Source: Aquilaria yunnanensis (Eukaryota > Streptophyta > Magnoliopsida > Malvales > Thymelaeaceae). Taken from it: a stretch of 64,000 bases of DNA. Every line of letters begins with the position of its first letter. The stretch's first letter is position 1. Positions 12,313 to 25,221 of this stretch are shown here, in pieces. The notes under the pieces were generated by a model that was not told where the DNA came from, did no database searches, and saw only the letters and a program-made list of their open reading frames with translations. The position numbers and the translations under genes were made by a program. Location of the stretch: contig CM077597.1 in assembly GCA_039654915.1 (NCBI GenBank), positions 81,098,001 through 81,162,000 on the forward strand, read 5' to 3'.

Positions 12313-13620
12313 CTAATCATCGCCATCTCGTTGGCTACGATCATCGTTAAGATGCTGAGTGGTGGATCTGGTCCATAGGTCGTCTGAGCAAGCTAATGCA
12401 AGTAAAATCCTTCGCCGAATCAACCTGTTAAGTACAACGCTTATTGCAACGTCAGTCTCTCGCTGGACTTGAGTATGAACCTCTGCCTGTAATTAGGTAA
12501 AATCACTCCATAGCTGGGTGTTCTCAGCCCTCAATTGAGCAATCTCAGCTGAATCAACACGTAGAGCCTAAAAAATTTGATAAGTAGCAATTAGCAATGT
12601 GAAAGTGATTAAAATAATTAATTAAGTTAAATAGAAATGAAAAATACCCGATTTGGTCCAAAAGTGTTGGGATCAGCGAGTTGAAGTGGAACACTCGGTA
12701 GTCGGCTTTTTTTTTTGTGGGCCTCGTACTTCGCTCCATGCCTCTGCATCAAACTTCGGGCAATCATTCGGATTCTGGTACTTTTCTTGAATCAGTTTGA
12801 TATATCCATCCTACAAGAAAAAAAAATTAAAGTTAGTAAGTCAGTTAATATATTTTTAAAACATTGTTAATAGTGGTAAATGAACATTTATTACCTGTAG
12901 TTACTGTGAAATTAGATTGATGGGCTGACCGATCTTCTTGCGTCTACGAGTATAAGAGCACCACTCATCAAATGATGGTTCAACTCCATCTCGGGCTTTT
13001 TTCTACACATATTTAGATATCATTAAAATTTTAAGTAATTAATAAATCATATAAAAAATTATAATGTATGGAAGGGAGAAGTTGGTACCATACGATCCCA
13101 GTGCATCTCGCCTAGGATTAAGCCCATTGTGTGCTTTAGGAGTTATCCGCTATGTGTTTGGCATGGGTACCAACCTCCGATAACTTCTTCCATCTCTCCT
13201 ACTCCCAGTGGTCACACAATTGGTTCCATACCTGCTGACTGTAGTAGGATGGAACATGTGGCCGCAGTAAATTGCAGTTAGGGTTGGCGAAAAAGTTGGG
13301 GATATTCTAAATCGCAACAGACCTCCAATGATAGGCGTGGTTTCTTACAGACCACGAACAGTAGTCGAAAACAATCCGGTGAATGTGGCTGAAGTCTCTA
13401 ATGTCCCATCTATAGTAGTTCTGCAATATCAATTGAGAGAAAAAATATGAATTAGTCCATTTATAAACTATTATTTAAAAATGTACAGAAACTAATTACC
13501 TCTAACTTGGTGGCGTGCTCCTCTCGTGCAGCTCGAGATGCATGTGACCAAGCTATACAACATTTGCCCCACAACCTCACATGAATGGAGGCTACGATGG
13601 AATGAACGGACTGATCAGTG
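12313..13620 (-). pseudogene. TNPA-like (Ptta/En/Spm) gene of the CACTA element
   Basis: Minus-strand translation gives blocks typical of the plant Ptta/En/Spm family. One block near 13210-13270 encodes a QVWNQLCDHW-type motif. A basic RRRKKIGQPI stretch lies near 12910-12950. A CPKFDAEAW block lies near 12730-12770, and the C-terminus has heptad-like leucines and ends at TAG 12313-12315. Several stops and intron-like gaps lie between. The role inferred from the family is binding of subterminal repeats to help excision. The 5' end is unclear; sequence up to about 14300 is not readable as one frame. Confidence 0.6.
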
Positions 13621-14920
13621 AGTAAGCTATAAATTATAGTAAGATATATATATATAAAGTGATGTAATTAAAAATAGTGTATAATTATATCAACAATTAA
13701 ATTTGTAGGAGTTAGTGACACTTACTCTCAAAAAATGATCATCGAACGGTCCTGTGGAGGTGAAGGTGGTGGTAAGTCAACTACCCGCGGGCCTCGCCCT
13801 TTAGGGAGTGGGGCGCCACCAACTAGTTACGCATCATGTGTGATAGCTGGGCCGCTATCATCTAGTTGTGGTTGCTATGCTAAGTCGGGTGTAGGGCATC
13901 TAGATGAGTGGCTATACCAATCTCATCTGAATCAAGGAATGAATTAAGATCAAGCCCCCATGTGGGCTGCCCGATCCTCGTATGCTAGTAATGGGATGAC
14001 CCAGATATTTTGCTCATACCCAGGTAATAGGCATCGGGCTAAGTGCCTCGAAACTGATGAAATGCAGAGCTTAATGCGCCAAATGTTTGGGGCACATATG
14101 ATCTAGGTACCAGAGTATATGGCACCTAGGTCTATGCCATCGGGGTCTAAGCCTGGCTATGTGGCAGTAGGGTCTCTAGCACCTAGGTCTAAGTCTGAGT
14201 TTGTGACACCTGCGTAGATGTCACAGCAGGCAGTCATGGACCTTGACTGTGTTGTAGGTCATGTAAGTCCTTAGCCGGGCCTTTGCCCGAGCTTGACTGT
14301 TTGAGGCGAACCATCATAAAATTAAAGTGTAGCAGGTTTTTAATTTTTTTAACTATTGCAAAACCATTTATTACATAAATATTTAATACTAAATTACCAT
14401 TGCGTCATAGTCTTTTATTTATAAATGACCATTACTACACTAACATTGACTTATTAAATTTCATTAATTTCTAAATTGCCATTATTTCAATACCATTTGT
14501 GGAGTAACAATTTTTATAAATTACCAATTATTCGACTAATACTTATTTATAAATTACAATTATTAAACTACCATTAACTGATTATACTAACATTATTGAA
14601 GTAACATTATTGTACTAACTTTAACTTATTACACTAACATTATTGACGTAATAGTTTTTTATAACTGACCACATACATATTACATGTATTTGTATAAATA
14701 TAACTTACCATTATTACACTAAAAATTATTTATAACTAACCACATATATAAAATTACTTAAAACATATAATATAAAAACTGTTATAAAAAAATATAACAT
14801 GCAATACATGCATTATGTAAACAACCACTATAATACAAAACATTAACTATATAAGAAAAAATTACTTAAAAAGTTAAAAATACCTGGTTAAAGAAGCTCT
14901 GGAGGAGATTTGGGGAAAGG
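13621..14920. other. CACTA internal non-coding region
   Basis: Here the degraded 5' part of the TNPA-like gene grades into AT-rich intronic or promoter sequence. No confident coding exon. A plus-strand 70-codon frame at 13735-13947 is antisense and not supported. Confidence 0.45.
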
Positions 14921-14989
14921 GTTTGGAGAAGAGTGTCACAGAAGAGAGGGAGAAGAGTGGTGGGGAACTAGAGATCTCCCACGAATTTA

Positions 14990-15330
14990 AAGGGAAGGTG
15001 TGGCGGTTAAGCTACCCTAGAGTCCTATGATTTTTCTGTACTTTTTAAAATTGTAGGAAAAGCGTAGAAAAGTTTGCTACGAATTTTTTACGAAAATTAG
15101 AAGGTGCCTCAAAAGCGTAGGAAATGAAAAATTTAACCCTCTTGCCATATATTGGCTTCCCGCTTTATTTCCTACGGATTTCTGACAATTTGTTTCCTAC
15201 ATCTTTCCTACATTCTTAAAAAATGTGTTAAAACTGTCGGTCAGCTCGCTCCCCTATGTCTTCTCCTACACTTTTCCTACGTGTTTTTAATAACTACTCA
15301 AAACCATTGGACAGCGTGCCACATCATTTT
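14990..15330. repeat. CACTA internal motif cluster
   Basis: Motifs resembling those of both subterminal regions (aaaagcgtagg, tcctacggatttctgac, aaaactgtcgg and variants) form a third cluster in the middle of the element. It lies between the 3' end of the TNP2-like gene and the presumed 5' end of the TNPA-like gene. Confidence 0.65.
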
Positions 15331-15700
15331 TGTATTTTATATATATATATAATTTATAATGTGTATGAACTAATTACTATGTTTGGAAGATAATTAGTTC
15401 ATTTTTTTTAGTTGAAGAATAAATGAAAATATTAATATTCTAAAATTTAAATTTATGGATTTAATGTATATGGTCAGATTGAATCTCTCAAATTTATTAA
15501 CATTATTATCATTTTTTTAAAATCATACAATAATTTTAAAATTGAAAAAAATTGATATATTCATTTCAACATAGGTAATTATATATATGATGATTAAATT
15601 TAATAAATTTAATATCTTGTCAGTCCATAACGCACATGCATTCAAAGTTATATTATGCCTTCAAATAAAACATGCAAATGTTTTGAACAATTACATTTAA

Positions 15701-18700
15701 TCAAACATCCTTGACTTCATATGACTCTAATGTAACGAATGATGGCTCATCATCTGATGTATCCCTATCGGCTTGTGTAACCTCAATATTTAGATCCATG
15801 CCTTGCATGATTTCAAGATAACACGTGAAATCGACAAGTATTTTAATTTCATCAAAGATGGTGCCATCAGCTGTTAGCATGGGTATTTCTCTTGAAATTG
15901 CTTCTTGGAACGGCTCGTCTATGCTTTCTAACATACCTGTTTGGTCATCAAACATTTCCTGGTTGTCCTCAGACTGATCACTAACAATATTCGATGAACA
16001 ATCGATGAAAGCTCGCGGCCTCCTCTTAACAACTGCCCACCATTAATGATGAGTCTTTTTAGGGTACTCATAGTAGTAAACTTGTTGAGCCTGTGTCACA
16101 AAGATAAATGGCTCAGGTGATGATAATCTAGACTTCCATTTAATGTCAACAACACCGGTATATGCACAACTTTGAACACCATGTGTCAAATCAAGCCAAG
16201 TATATTTGAATAGCATCATGACTTCATACCCACTTCCGTGGTACTCAATGCGTATAATCTCATCAATAAGGCCATACAAATCATACCTACTGGATCCCTA
16301 TGTCTCACCCTTCATGCAAACACCATAATTCTGTGTCATTTTGTCTTTGCTATAGGATTTTGTGTGGAAACGAAAAGCCATGCACAATGCATTCGTTGTA
16401 TGAAATGCCAACTCGAATAGGACCACGAGCTAATTGCACAATACGATGTTATAATTTATCCTTAAAATAGTTAACCTGAAAATAGATAGTTAATATAATA
16501 ACATAACGACACAATAAATACAAACAGAACACATATAGGTACATAAAAATTATCATGCCATGATATTCACGTTTGATGAGAACCATTAGGTGAAATGTTC
16601 ATCTCGATAACTTTATAATTCACTTTCATTGAATTGGGGAAATCTTGTTGATATATAAGAGTCAAAGTGCCTAAAATGATAAGTAGTCAATAATGAGTTA
16701 AAGCAATCCGATTGAAAGAAAAACTCTACCACTTGTTTACATATATGACACCTGACAATTGGTATAATCTCATTGCAATTACGCAAAGTGTAGATATGCA
16801 CTTGATGTCTCTCAATAGGATCAAGTAAGCGTTGTCGTCCGCAGTTAGGTATACTACGACATCTTGTATTGAAGATAAATAACAATTGACCGTCAACATA
16901 AGCCGCAGGAAAATTAATGTCATCATTTCGTGGCACCCTGTTTAACCGTGTAAGATTATTTAGTTCAAAGAAATGGATACAGAATGTAGAAATTTCTTGG
17001 ACCAAGTATACTTCCACAATTGAACCTTCAATTGCAAATTTATTTCTGGCCTTTCGCTTAAATGACCACATTAGTCTGCCAAGTTAAAAAGATATAAAAA
17101 TTATTGACATATAATATGCAAAAATTATTGACATATAATATATGAAAATTATTAATAGAAATATAAATGCAAAACCCAAAACATCGAAATTGAATTGTAT
17201 CACACAACTTTGCCTCATGAGGGAGGTAGATAACAAGATGTTCCATCGAATCAAAAAAGGTAGGAGGGAATATCTTTTCTAGCTTACATATGGTAACCAC
17301 TATATTCTGCTCCAACTGTTGTATGTCATCAAATCAAATCTTGCTTGTACATAATGTTTTAAAAAATGAGCAAAACTTAGAAATCGTCTCTCATATAGGA
17401 CCTGACATGTTCCCACATAATGTCATAGAAAGTAACCTCTACATAAACACATGACAATCGTGGCTCTTGAAGTTATAGAATGTACCATCACTCAAGTTAA
17501 CCATATGGCCCAAGTTTGAGGCATGCCTATCAGGCATCTTTATTGTTCTCAGCCATAGAGTAACTTCTCTTATATGTTCCCAACGCAATGTATAAGATGC
17601 TTTTGGTTTCACACAATTCCCCCTAACATTTCATAAATGTAGTTTACACCGCATATTTTTTAACTCCTTAAGTGAAAGGTGAGAATTCGAGTTATCTTTT
17701 ATTTTCCCCCGTATATCCATAACAATATTAAAAATATTCTCAAAACATTTTTTTTCAATATGCATGACATCCAAATTATGGCGAACTAGAAAATGCTTTC
17801 AATATAGTAACTCCCAGAATATACACAGCTTTAACCAATTATGCTACTCTTCAAACCCCACAACTTGGTGTTTATCATATGAATAGCCAAACGGAAGAAA
17901 ACAATACCCAACCAACATATCATTAATTTCCTCACCTGACTTATATGGACTAGCGACAACATTAACCTTCTTCCCTAGGATGAACGATGTTACATTCGAA
18001 CAGAATATGTGATTATGCAGAAAAAAAAATCCTGTGACAATCAAACCAACATGGCCATCTGCATTTCTTCAACATAAATATGTCAATCTCATCCATGCAA
18101 TATGGGCACGCAAGCTTACCATGGGTACTCCAACCTGAAAGGTTTCCTAGTGTAGGAAAATCATTAATTGTCCATAATAAACATGCCTTTATAACAAATT
18201 TTGTTGTCGATAGCTGCCTCATGTAACAACCTTCCGACCATAAAGTTTTTAACTCCTCAATCAATGGTCATAAAAATACATCAATGTTATGTCCTAGTGC
18301 TCTAAGACAAGGAATCAAGAGAGTCATAAAAATGAAGGCTTCTGTTATACACAGTCTCGGTGGAAGATTGTAAACAACTATAAAGATTGGCCATATCGTG
18401 TATGTTCCACCAATAACATTATTCGGGTAAAATTCATCGGTACACAATCCGAGCCTAATATTTCTGATTTCAGCAGTGAATGATGGGAATGCTCAATCTA
18501 CATGACACCACGCTTCAAACTGACATGGATGACCCATACTTCCATCATTGCATGATTTATTATAAACACGCCAAGTCATGTGAGTCGCTGTTTTTTATGA
18601 CATGTACAAGTGCTTCAACCTGTTGGTTATTGGTAGATACCATAACAATTTCTTGGGAATCAACATCTTTCTTCTGAAGGTTACTCTTTCTTTATATCTA

Positions 18701-19530
18701 CTGCTCCCACATTCATGATAGTTAATTTCTCATCTTCCCCATAGAATAGCATACAGTTATTCTCACAAGCATGAATTTTTATATATGGCAACCAAAGTCC
18801 TTTTGTGAGTTGTTTCACTTTATATAGGGTGTCTGAAAGTCTATTAGTTTCAGGCAACATTTCTTTCATAAGCTCCAGTACTCGATCGAAACAACGATCC
18901 GTCATATTAAACTCATTTTTGCAACTTAACAATTGCGTCATTGCAGACAATCATGTATGTTTAGTGCACCCATTCCACAACGGTGCATTTGCATCATCCA
19001 ACAAATTATAAAATTGTTGTGCAGTCAGATTAGGTAACCCCTCCCTCATTTCAGACACATCGAACACATTATCATTATTATCACTGGCATTATCAGCTTC
19101 TTCGACATCAGTATCGATAAACTCTTTATCCACCAACATTCTTTCACTATTTCCAGATCCTACATTCGATGATAATGGACCTATTGATTCACGTACCATC
19201 TGTTCATATGCATTTACATTGTTTGATTCCCCACTTCTCCCTTCATATGAATGCGATGGAAAATAGCTATGGGCCATACTGAAATTGTGCAAATTTCTAT
19301 CATATTATTCATTGTGACAGTGCCATATGTAATAGTTTGACGTAAATCTATATCAATAAAAATGCTTTCTTACTTTTACTTCTATTCTATAAAATCTGTT
19401 ATTACATTTGCGACAAGGGCATTTAATCATTTCTAACTCCTTCCCACTACATGCAGACTGTAAAAACTCATTAACACCAACCATAAATCCAGAATATATC
19501 CATCTGTATCTGTCCTTTGGTATATCCACT
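15701..19530 (-). pseudogene. TNP2-type CACTA transposase, decayed
   Basis: Read on the minus strand. An N-terminal transposase-associated domain near 19385-19530 encodes KCPCRKCNNRFYR. A linker with PNLTAQQFYNLLDDA lies at 18951-19292, followed by 18681-18950. The transposase core at 17844-18264 encodes LLWTINDFPTLGNLSGWSTH and LACPYC. DUF4218-type sequence at 16613-17315 encodes CKLEKIFPPTFFDSMEHL and RNDD. DUF4216-type sequence at 16043-16279 encodes VYYYEYP. Frameshifts and stops separate the blocks, although many individual blocks are well preserved. The family catalyses DDE-type cut-and-paste transposition in the nucleus. Confidence 0.88.
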
Positions 19531-20329
19531 CACGTTCATTAGCAGCTATTTGGTTCCCTTGTAAAATAAACAGTAAAAACCCTAAACATAAATACGTAAT
19601 AAATTTATTATATTTCATATAATATAAATATAGTGACAATGTAAATGAATTACTTATATATGTCATGCATACATGTCAACTTTCCATAACTAAACCACTT
19701 ACTCCATTAAGGTAATGGCCCTACTCCATTGAAAGTTGCATAAGCAATAAAGCACTTTAACTTTTCTATTTTAGTAGTATTTTATGTAAATTTTGGCAGC
19801 ATTTCCCTTCAGTTCCCATTTAGTGTTTCTCAACAATATCAACTGATTGAGAAGCACACAACAAGAACAATTTGGGAAATAGTTTACCAAAATTCACAAA
19901 CTGCTACTATGAAAGGAACACATTAACTGCAATACTGCTTATGCAACTTTCAATTGTCCATCTTGGACAATCCATGATTATGTTAATAACAAATATAACT
20001 TAATCCAATATATTTTGTTTGCCCACAATCTGAATCGGACCAATATTATATTTGTCATCAACACAATCATAGATGAAGAATTTAAGGTATAATAAAGAAA
20101 TACTTATTATGCAACAACATGGTGTCATATAAGTCAGCTACCTAAACTAACATAACTATATCTTCTAAAAAACAAGTAATTACCATTTAAATCACTAACC
20201 TCTAAATTATCTTGAAACACCTCGATTGAGCTGAAGAGAATGTTGAAACAAAAGCCAAAATGGATGCCAAAAGAGTAGCAGAGACGAACTAAAAAGAGGG
20301 AGGAGGGGAGGTATTTATAAGCAAAATCT

Positions 20330-20795
20330 GTAGCAAAATTGTAGGATACATATGAAAATTCAAACCGTAAGACTGGTGTAGCAAATATGTAGTGATTTAT
20401 GTCTAAAAAACGTAGGAAAACTAAACTATAGGAAAATTGAAAGACTAAATTTCCTACATTTTTAAGATGTCCATATTCTCGTTTGTCTCAAAAGTGTAGG
20501 GCAAGAATTTACAGGAAAAGCGTCGGATAACATATCCGATGCTTTTCTTGCATATGTGGTTCCTACCCATTTAATTCGCATAAAAAGCGTCGGATTCTTT
20601 GGTGCCAAAATTTCCCGCCATCTTATTCTGACAATTGTGCGATGATTTTATCTATCGTAGTTTTAATGAATGAAAACCGTCAGACAAAATCCCTATTGAC
20701 CAGTCAATGCATTTTTGTCCGATAGTTTTCTAGCGAATCATGCTCCTACACTTTTTTCATAGGAAATTGATGTAGGAAATACTCTTCATCTTTGT
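20330..20795. repeat. CACTA right subterminal motif cluster
   Basis: Motifs such as aaaagcgtcgga, gtaggaaaa and aaaaccgtcagac repeat here, matching the left-end cluster mainly in inverse orientation. The right TIR follows. Confidence 0.75.
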
Positions 20796-20801
20796 AGTGA
20801 C

Positions 20802-21454
20802 TGTGGCAACGTGTTTGTTTTTTTTTTAGTCGCTACCAATCGGTTTCACCTAGGTCGATTAGACACCTTAAAATGGTCTGCAAGAGTTCGAAGGGTTCAG
20901 GAGTATGGTTACGCTAAAATAACTTTATTCTAGCACCCAAATTTGGCACCTTAGTTTGACTTAAGTTTGTTTTTGCTTGCTTTAATTAATTTGATTAATA
21001 TCCAAACCATAGATTCTAATCGAACCACCCGGATATGGACTTCTAAATCTTCCTACTTGATTTTATTTATTGTTATGAAAGTTTTGATATTTCCAAACCA
21101 TGGACTCTACCGAGTCACCTGGATGAGGAATCTAATGAATTTAATTTTTTATTTATCATTTAAATATTTTAATTGATTACCGATCCAAACCATAAATTCT
21201 ATCGAATCACCCAGATATGGATATAAAATTTATTTATATTATTAAAAAAAATTAAGTGATTATTCAAACCATTAATTCTACTAGATAGCCTGATTATAGA
21301 TTTTAAAAGTTATTTTAACAGAAGGTGTAGGAGGCACAACATTTCCATATATAAAAATAATAAAAATAAAATAATAAAAATTAAAAAATGTAGGAGGTTC
21401 GGTCTTCCATTTAACAGAAATAAAAAAAAATGAAAGGTTAGTGGCTTAACATTT
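20802..21454 (-). mobile_element. Old Ogre-type LTR, left portion (split by nested insertion)
   Basis: It begins tgtggcaacg at 20802, preceded by gtgac (20797-20801), and is a diverged relative of the 21455-25115 LTR. Four degenerate hairpin modules of about 40 bp lie at about 21000, 21090, 21183 and 21264. It is interrupted at 21454 by the young element, whose target duplication cattt is at 21450-21454, and continues at 47244. Its outer duplication partner is gtgac at 49217-49221. Confidence 0.85.
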
Positions 21455-22071
21455 TGTGGCAACGTCGGGTTTTCGGGAGTCGCCACCAATCGGTTTCACC
21501 TAGGTCGATTGGTCACCTTAAAATTGGTCTGCGAGAGTTCGGGGATCGGGAGTACGGTTACGTTAAAACAACTTTGTTAAAACGCCCAAAAATTGGCACC
21601 TTAGTTGATTTTAATTTTGTTTTGCTTTGCTTTTAAATAATTCTCAGTTAATTTTCAAAATTAGAAATTTTAACTGGATTAGTCGAAATGTGGATTTTTA
21701 AATTAATTAATTTGTATGAAATTTTATACTTCCGAACCATGGACTCTGCCGAGTCATTTGGACACGGAAGATTTGATTCCGAACCATGGACTCTGCCGAG
21801 TCATTTGGACACGGAATTTGGTGAAATTTTAAATAATTTAATCCATATTGTAAACATGGATTTTTATCTTTGTATTTATTTAATTTATTTATTTTAAAAA
21901 GTTTGATATTTTCCAAACCGTAGATCCTGCCGGATCATCCGGATATGGAAATTGATTTATCGTAATTATTTAATTCTTATTATTATGAAATTAATTTTTA
22001 AATGGTAATTCTTTTTATTTATGAATGATTTTTAATACTAACTAAAAAAAATTTATCTTTATATTTTTACT

Positions 22072-22450
22072 TCTTTTTTTACTTTCTTTCTTTTTCTTCT
22101 TTTTTTTACTTTTTTTACTTTTTTTTTTAAATTTCTTTTAATTTCTTTTCTTTTCTTTCTTTTTTTATTCTTTTCTTTCTTTCTTTTCTTTTTCTTTTTC
22201 TTTCTTTTATCTTTCTTTTCTTTTTCTTATCTTTCCTTTCTTTTCTTTATCTTATCTTTCTTTTATTTTTCTTTCTTATCTTTCTTTTATTTTTCTTGTC
22301 TTTTCTTTCTTTCTTTTCTTTTTATTATCTTTTCTTTTATTTTTTTTATCTTTCTTTTATTTCTTATCTTTCTTTTATTTTTCTTTCTTATCTTTCTTTT
22401 ATTTTTCTTATCTTTCTTTTTTTTTTTCTTGTTTACTTTTTTTGTTTTCT
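22072..22450. repeat. CT-rich tract (3' LTR)
   Basis: A pyrimidine-rich imperfect repeat of tttctttctttt/atctttctttta. The same tract is at 44191-44570. In the sense RNA it would be a long purine-rich (GA/AAAG) leader segment. Confidence 0.9.
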
Positions 22451-22576
22451 TGTTTAATGAAAGATATTTATTATTTTAAAGGATTACTCAATTTATAAAA
22501 GAATTAAAAAAAATAATAATTAATTTTTATTTAATAAGAAGTTAATTTAAAAGAGTTTAAAAATAAAAATTTTGAT

Positions 22577-22670
22577 CATGGTACGGGGCGTTGTTACTCA
22601 GCCAGACCCTCTTCACCAGGTGAAGCAGCTCAAAAGCGGGCACGAGACAGTTTCCAGCCAATATACCATG
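22577..22670. other. 94-bp GC-balanced island with inverted ends (3' LTR)
   Basis: A block unlike its AT-rich surroundings, bounded by tcatggta and taccatga inverted repeats, with flanking A/T stretches that also pair. It is present in both young LTRs (the other copy is at 44696-44789). I do not find it in the solo LTR at 2173-5716 or in the old LTR. Its origin is unrecognised. Confidence 0.7.
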
Positions 22671-24077
22671 AACTAAAAATTTTTATTTTTATTTTTTTAT
22701 TATTTTTTATTATTTTTTTATTATTTTTTTTTATTAAGAGAACCAAAAATTTTAAACAAAAGAAGAAAAGTTTTGATATTTATTTAATTTATTTTGGAAT
22801 AAAAGATTATTTAACCGAAAACTTATATGTATTTTAAAACAAAAGTCTTGATATTTTTATTTTTATATTCTTCTTTGTTTGATGAAAGATTTTTTTTTAA
22901 TTTTAATTTATATTTCTGAAAATATATCTAATCAATAAGTCAAAAATATTTAAGAGAAAATTCAATTATTTTTGTTTTATTTTGTATTATTTTGAAATTA
23001 TTTGATTAAGATTTTTATAAAAGAAACAAAAAGTTATATAATTTAATAAGTAAAATATTACTGAATAAAATATTAACCCAAAATTTTTACGCTTTTTATT
23101 CTTTTTATTAATAAAGAAAACTAAAAAAAATTATATATTAATAGATAATTAATATATTAGTCTAAAGTTTTTTTTTTATTTTTTATAAAGAAAAAATTTA
23201 TTTATATATTTTATTTAAAAATATTTCCGAGCCATGAATCCTGGCGGATCATTTGGTCATGGAGTTTTAATTTTTTTTTATTTCATTAATTATTAATTTT
23301 AAAGATGTATTAAAAGAATGATTTTATGTTTATTTATTTATTTATTTTATTTTTGAATTATTTCATTATGTTTGTTTATTAAAAGGAATAAAAACTTTGT
23401 TTCAAAATAAAAAAAAGTAATTTTTATTAGCCTTTAGAAAATTATTCACGTAAAATTCCTTTTTTTATCTTTTAATCATAAAAAAATTCAATTAATAAAG
23501 TGGGGCTTTTTGGCCATCCACTTTAATAACACAATAATAATAAAAGTTAGCACAATTAATATAGTTAGATTAGTTGGATTAGTTAGTTAATAACAATAAA
23601 AAAGGTTAGTAAAAGTTAGATTAAATTAATTAACAACAATAATAAAAATTAGCCAAGTTTAATTAAATTAATTGTTAACAACAATAATAAAAAGTTAGTC
23701 AAGTTAATTAAATTAATTAATTAACAACAATAATAAAATTTAGCCAAATTAATTAATTGTTAATTAACCAAGTTGATTAAATTAATTAACAATAATAAAA
23801 GTTAGTAATAATGCAAAAATTAAAAGGTTAGTAACAATAATAATGTTAAAAGTTAGTTGTTAGTAAGTTAGTTAACAAGTTAATAATAACAAAAAAAAAA
23901 AAAAAAAGGTTAGTAACAATAACAATAATAAACAAATAAATACACAAGTAAAAAAAATAGAGTTAGTAATTAATTCTGAAAAAAAAAACAAAATAAAAAG
24001 ATTAGTGACCAAAATGAAAAGAATTGAAAAGATGAAGTATTAAAGTAGAATTTTACCTAAAGGTTGAAATTTTTGAA

Positions 24078-24392
24078 TTTTGCTGGGTACAGGCGCGACG
24101 CGAGCGCGAGGGGGGAAAGGGGCTGGCGGCCGGCGGCGGCTGGGCCAGGGGCAGGGGGGGACGGCGGGGGTGGCGCGGCGGCACGGGCACGGGACGGCGA
24201 GCGACGGCACGGCGGAGACAGCGGCCGGCGAGGGGCGGAGGTCCGAGGAGAAAGAAGGAAAAGGAGGGAAAAGAAAAGGGGACGCGGCGGCGGGCCGGCG
24301 GGGCGACGGCGGCACGGGCACGGCGGAGGCGGGACGGCGGGGCGACGGCGACACGGGCACGGCGGAGGCGGCGACGGTGAGGAGAGAGGCAC

Positions 24393-24438
<46 letters not shown>

Positions 24439-24440
24439 AC
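24078..24440. repeat. GC-rich island and (GA)n run (3' LTR)
   Basis: A strongly G-rich segment (ggcggcacgggcacggcgga repeats) ends in about 20 GA dinucleotides. It lies just downstream of the predicted TATA box in element sense. It gives long Arg/Gly- or Pro/Ser-rich open frames on several frames of both strands, which are composition artefacts. Confidence 0.85.
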
Positions 24441-24581
24441 AGCAGTGAAAAAAAAATTTTGGCTTTCTGGGGAAGAAGGGAAGAGGGCTGGGGCTAAGGG
24501 CTGTAATTTTCTCTTTTTTTTGAAACGGAGCTCTAAGTTTTTTTGCTATTTTTTTCTGTGTTCAGCACAAAATTTGGGGGG

Positions 24582-24591
24582 CTATTTATAG
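24582..24591 (-). promoter_or_regulatory. TATA box in the 3' LTR
   Basis: Minus-strand CTATAAATAG, conserved in the 5' LTR (46703-46712), the solo LTR (5205-5214) and, in a variant form, in the old LTR (about 48676-48683). In the 3' LTR copy it could drive transcription outward to the left. Confidence 0.75.
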
Positions 24592-25115
24592 AGGAAGTTT
24601 AGCTGAACTGTTGATGGATAAATTAATAAAAAATTTCAAACTTATCTCTTAAATTGGTAAAATGACAATTTTAGTCCTTTACGTCTCTCAGCCTCTGGAT
24701 AAGTTCCTGAAGCTTCTGATTTTGACAATTTTGTCGTTTTCTGTCAATTTGAGCCAAAAACGTCGGCAGGCTCAAAATTTTATGTGACAAACTGCCAAAT
24801 GCTCCTGGAACTTTCAGAATTTGTCAATTTTGCCTGAAACTTCTTAATTTTGTCATTTTTACCTCAAACTTTTAAATTTTGTCATTTTTATGGAGTTTTC
24901 TTTTTTTCTTTCAAACATACACATATACACACATATATCAAATCTTCACAAAACAAAACAAAAAAAATATATATATATATTTTAAACTAATTAAAAAAAA
25001 TTTAGTAATAATAATAACAATAATAATAATAATAATACATTTTTTTTATTTAATTTTTTTTTATTTAATTTTTTTTAAAATTATTTTAATGGCCGGACGA
25101 AATTGGGTGTCAACA

Positions 25116-25131
25116 GCTGCCCCCCTTTGCA
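25116..25131 (-). promoter_or_regulatory. Polypurine tract of the young element
   Basis: The minus-strand sequence TGCAAAGGGGGGCAGC directly abuts the TGTTGACA start of the 3' LTR. This is the expected site for plus-strand priming. Confidence 0.85.
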
Positions 25132-25221
25132 TGCTTCATGGGACATGATGTATGCAAAGTTAGTTACCAAATTTCGTCCAGCTTAGCTAGGCATTGAAAA
25201 CCTTCTCGCCGCCTAAACTCT

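Larger units (their letters stand above)
11628..20799 (-). mobile_element. CACTA (En/Spm) transposon, about 9.2 kb
   Basis: The left terminus begins cactacaaggga and the right terminus is the inverse of cactacaaagat. The left flank is aca (11625-11627). The right flank was split by a later LTR insertion, but the sequence resumed after that LTR also supplies aca (49220-49222), giving the 3-bp duplication expected for CACTA. Subterminal regions carry many copies of short motifs such as cctacggttttgtgac in both orientations. Two decayed genes, TNP2-like and TNPA-like, read on the minus strand. Confidence 0.88.
21455..25115 (-). repeat. 3' LTR of the young element (left copy)
   Basis: 3,661 bp. 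Against the right LTR I see two substitutions (about 21675 and 21802). The length differences are confined to two homopolymer runs, the (GA)n run and the (TA)n run. In element sense it starts TGTTGACACC and ends TTGCCACA. It contains hairpin modules (21730-21951, 23224-23263), a CT-rich tract, a 94-bp compositional island, a repeat region, a GC-rich island and a TATA box at 24582-24591. Confidence 0.95.

Noticed and set aside
13735..13947. Plus-strand 70-codon frame in the CACTA element
   Set aside because: Antisense to the decayed TNPA-like region and without homology features.
21688..21916. 69-codon frames on both strands at the LTR start, repeated at 43807-44035
   Set aside because: Opposite-strand readings of palindromic hairpin modules; conservation reflects LTR identity.
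24040..24591. Long open frames on both strands of the GC-rich LTR island (also at 46157-46712 and, in part, 4883-5130 and 48106-48551)
   Set aside because: Arg/Gly- or Pro/Ser-rich translations on several overlapping frames come from biased composition and the (GA)n run; they are not conserved between LTR family members.
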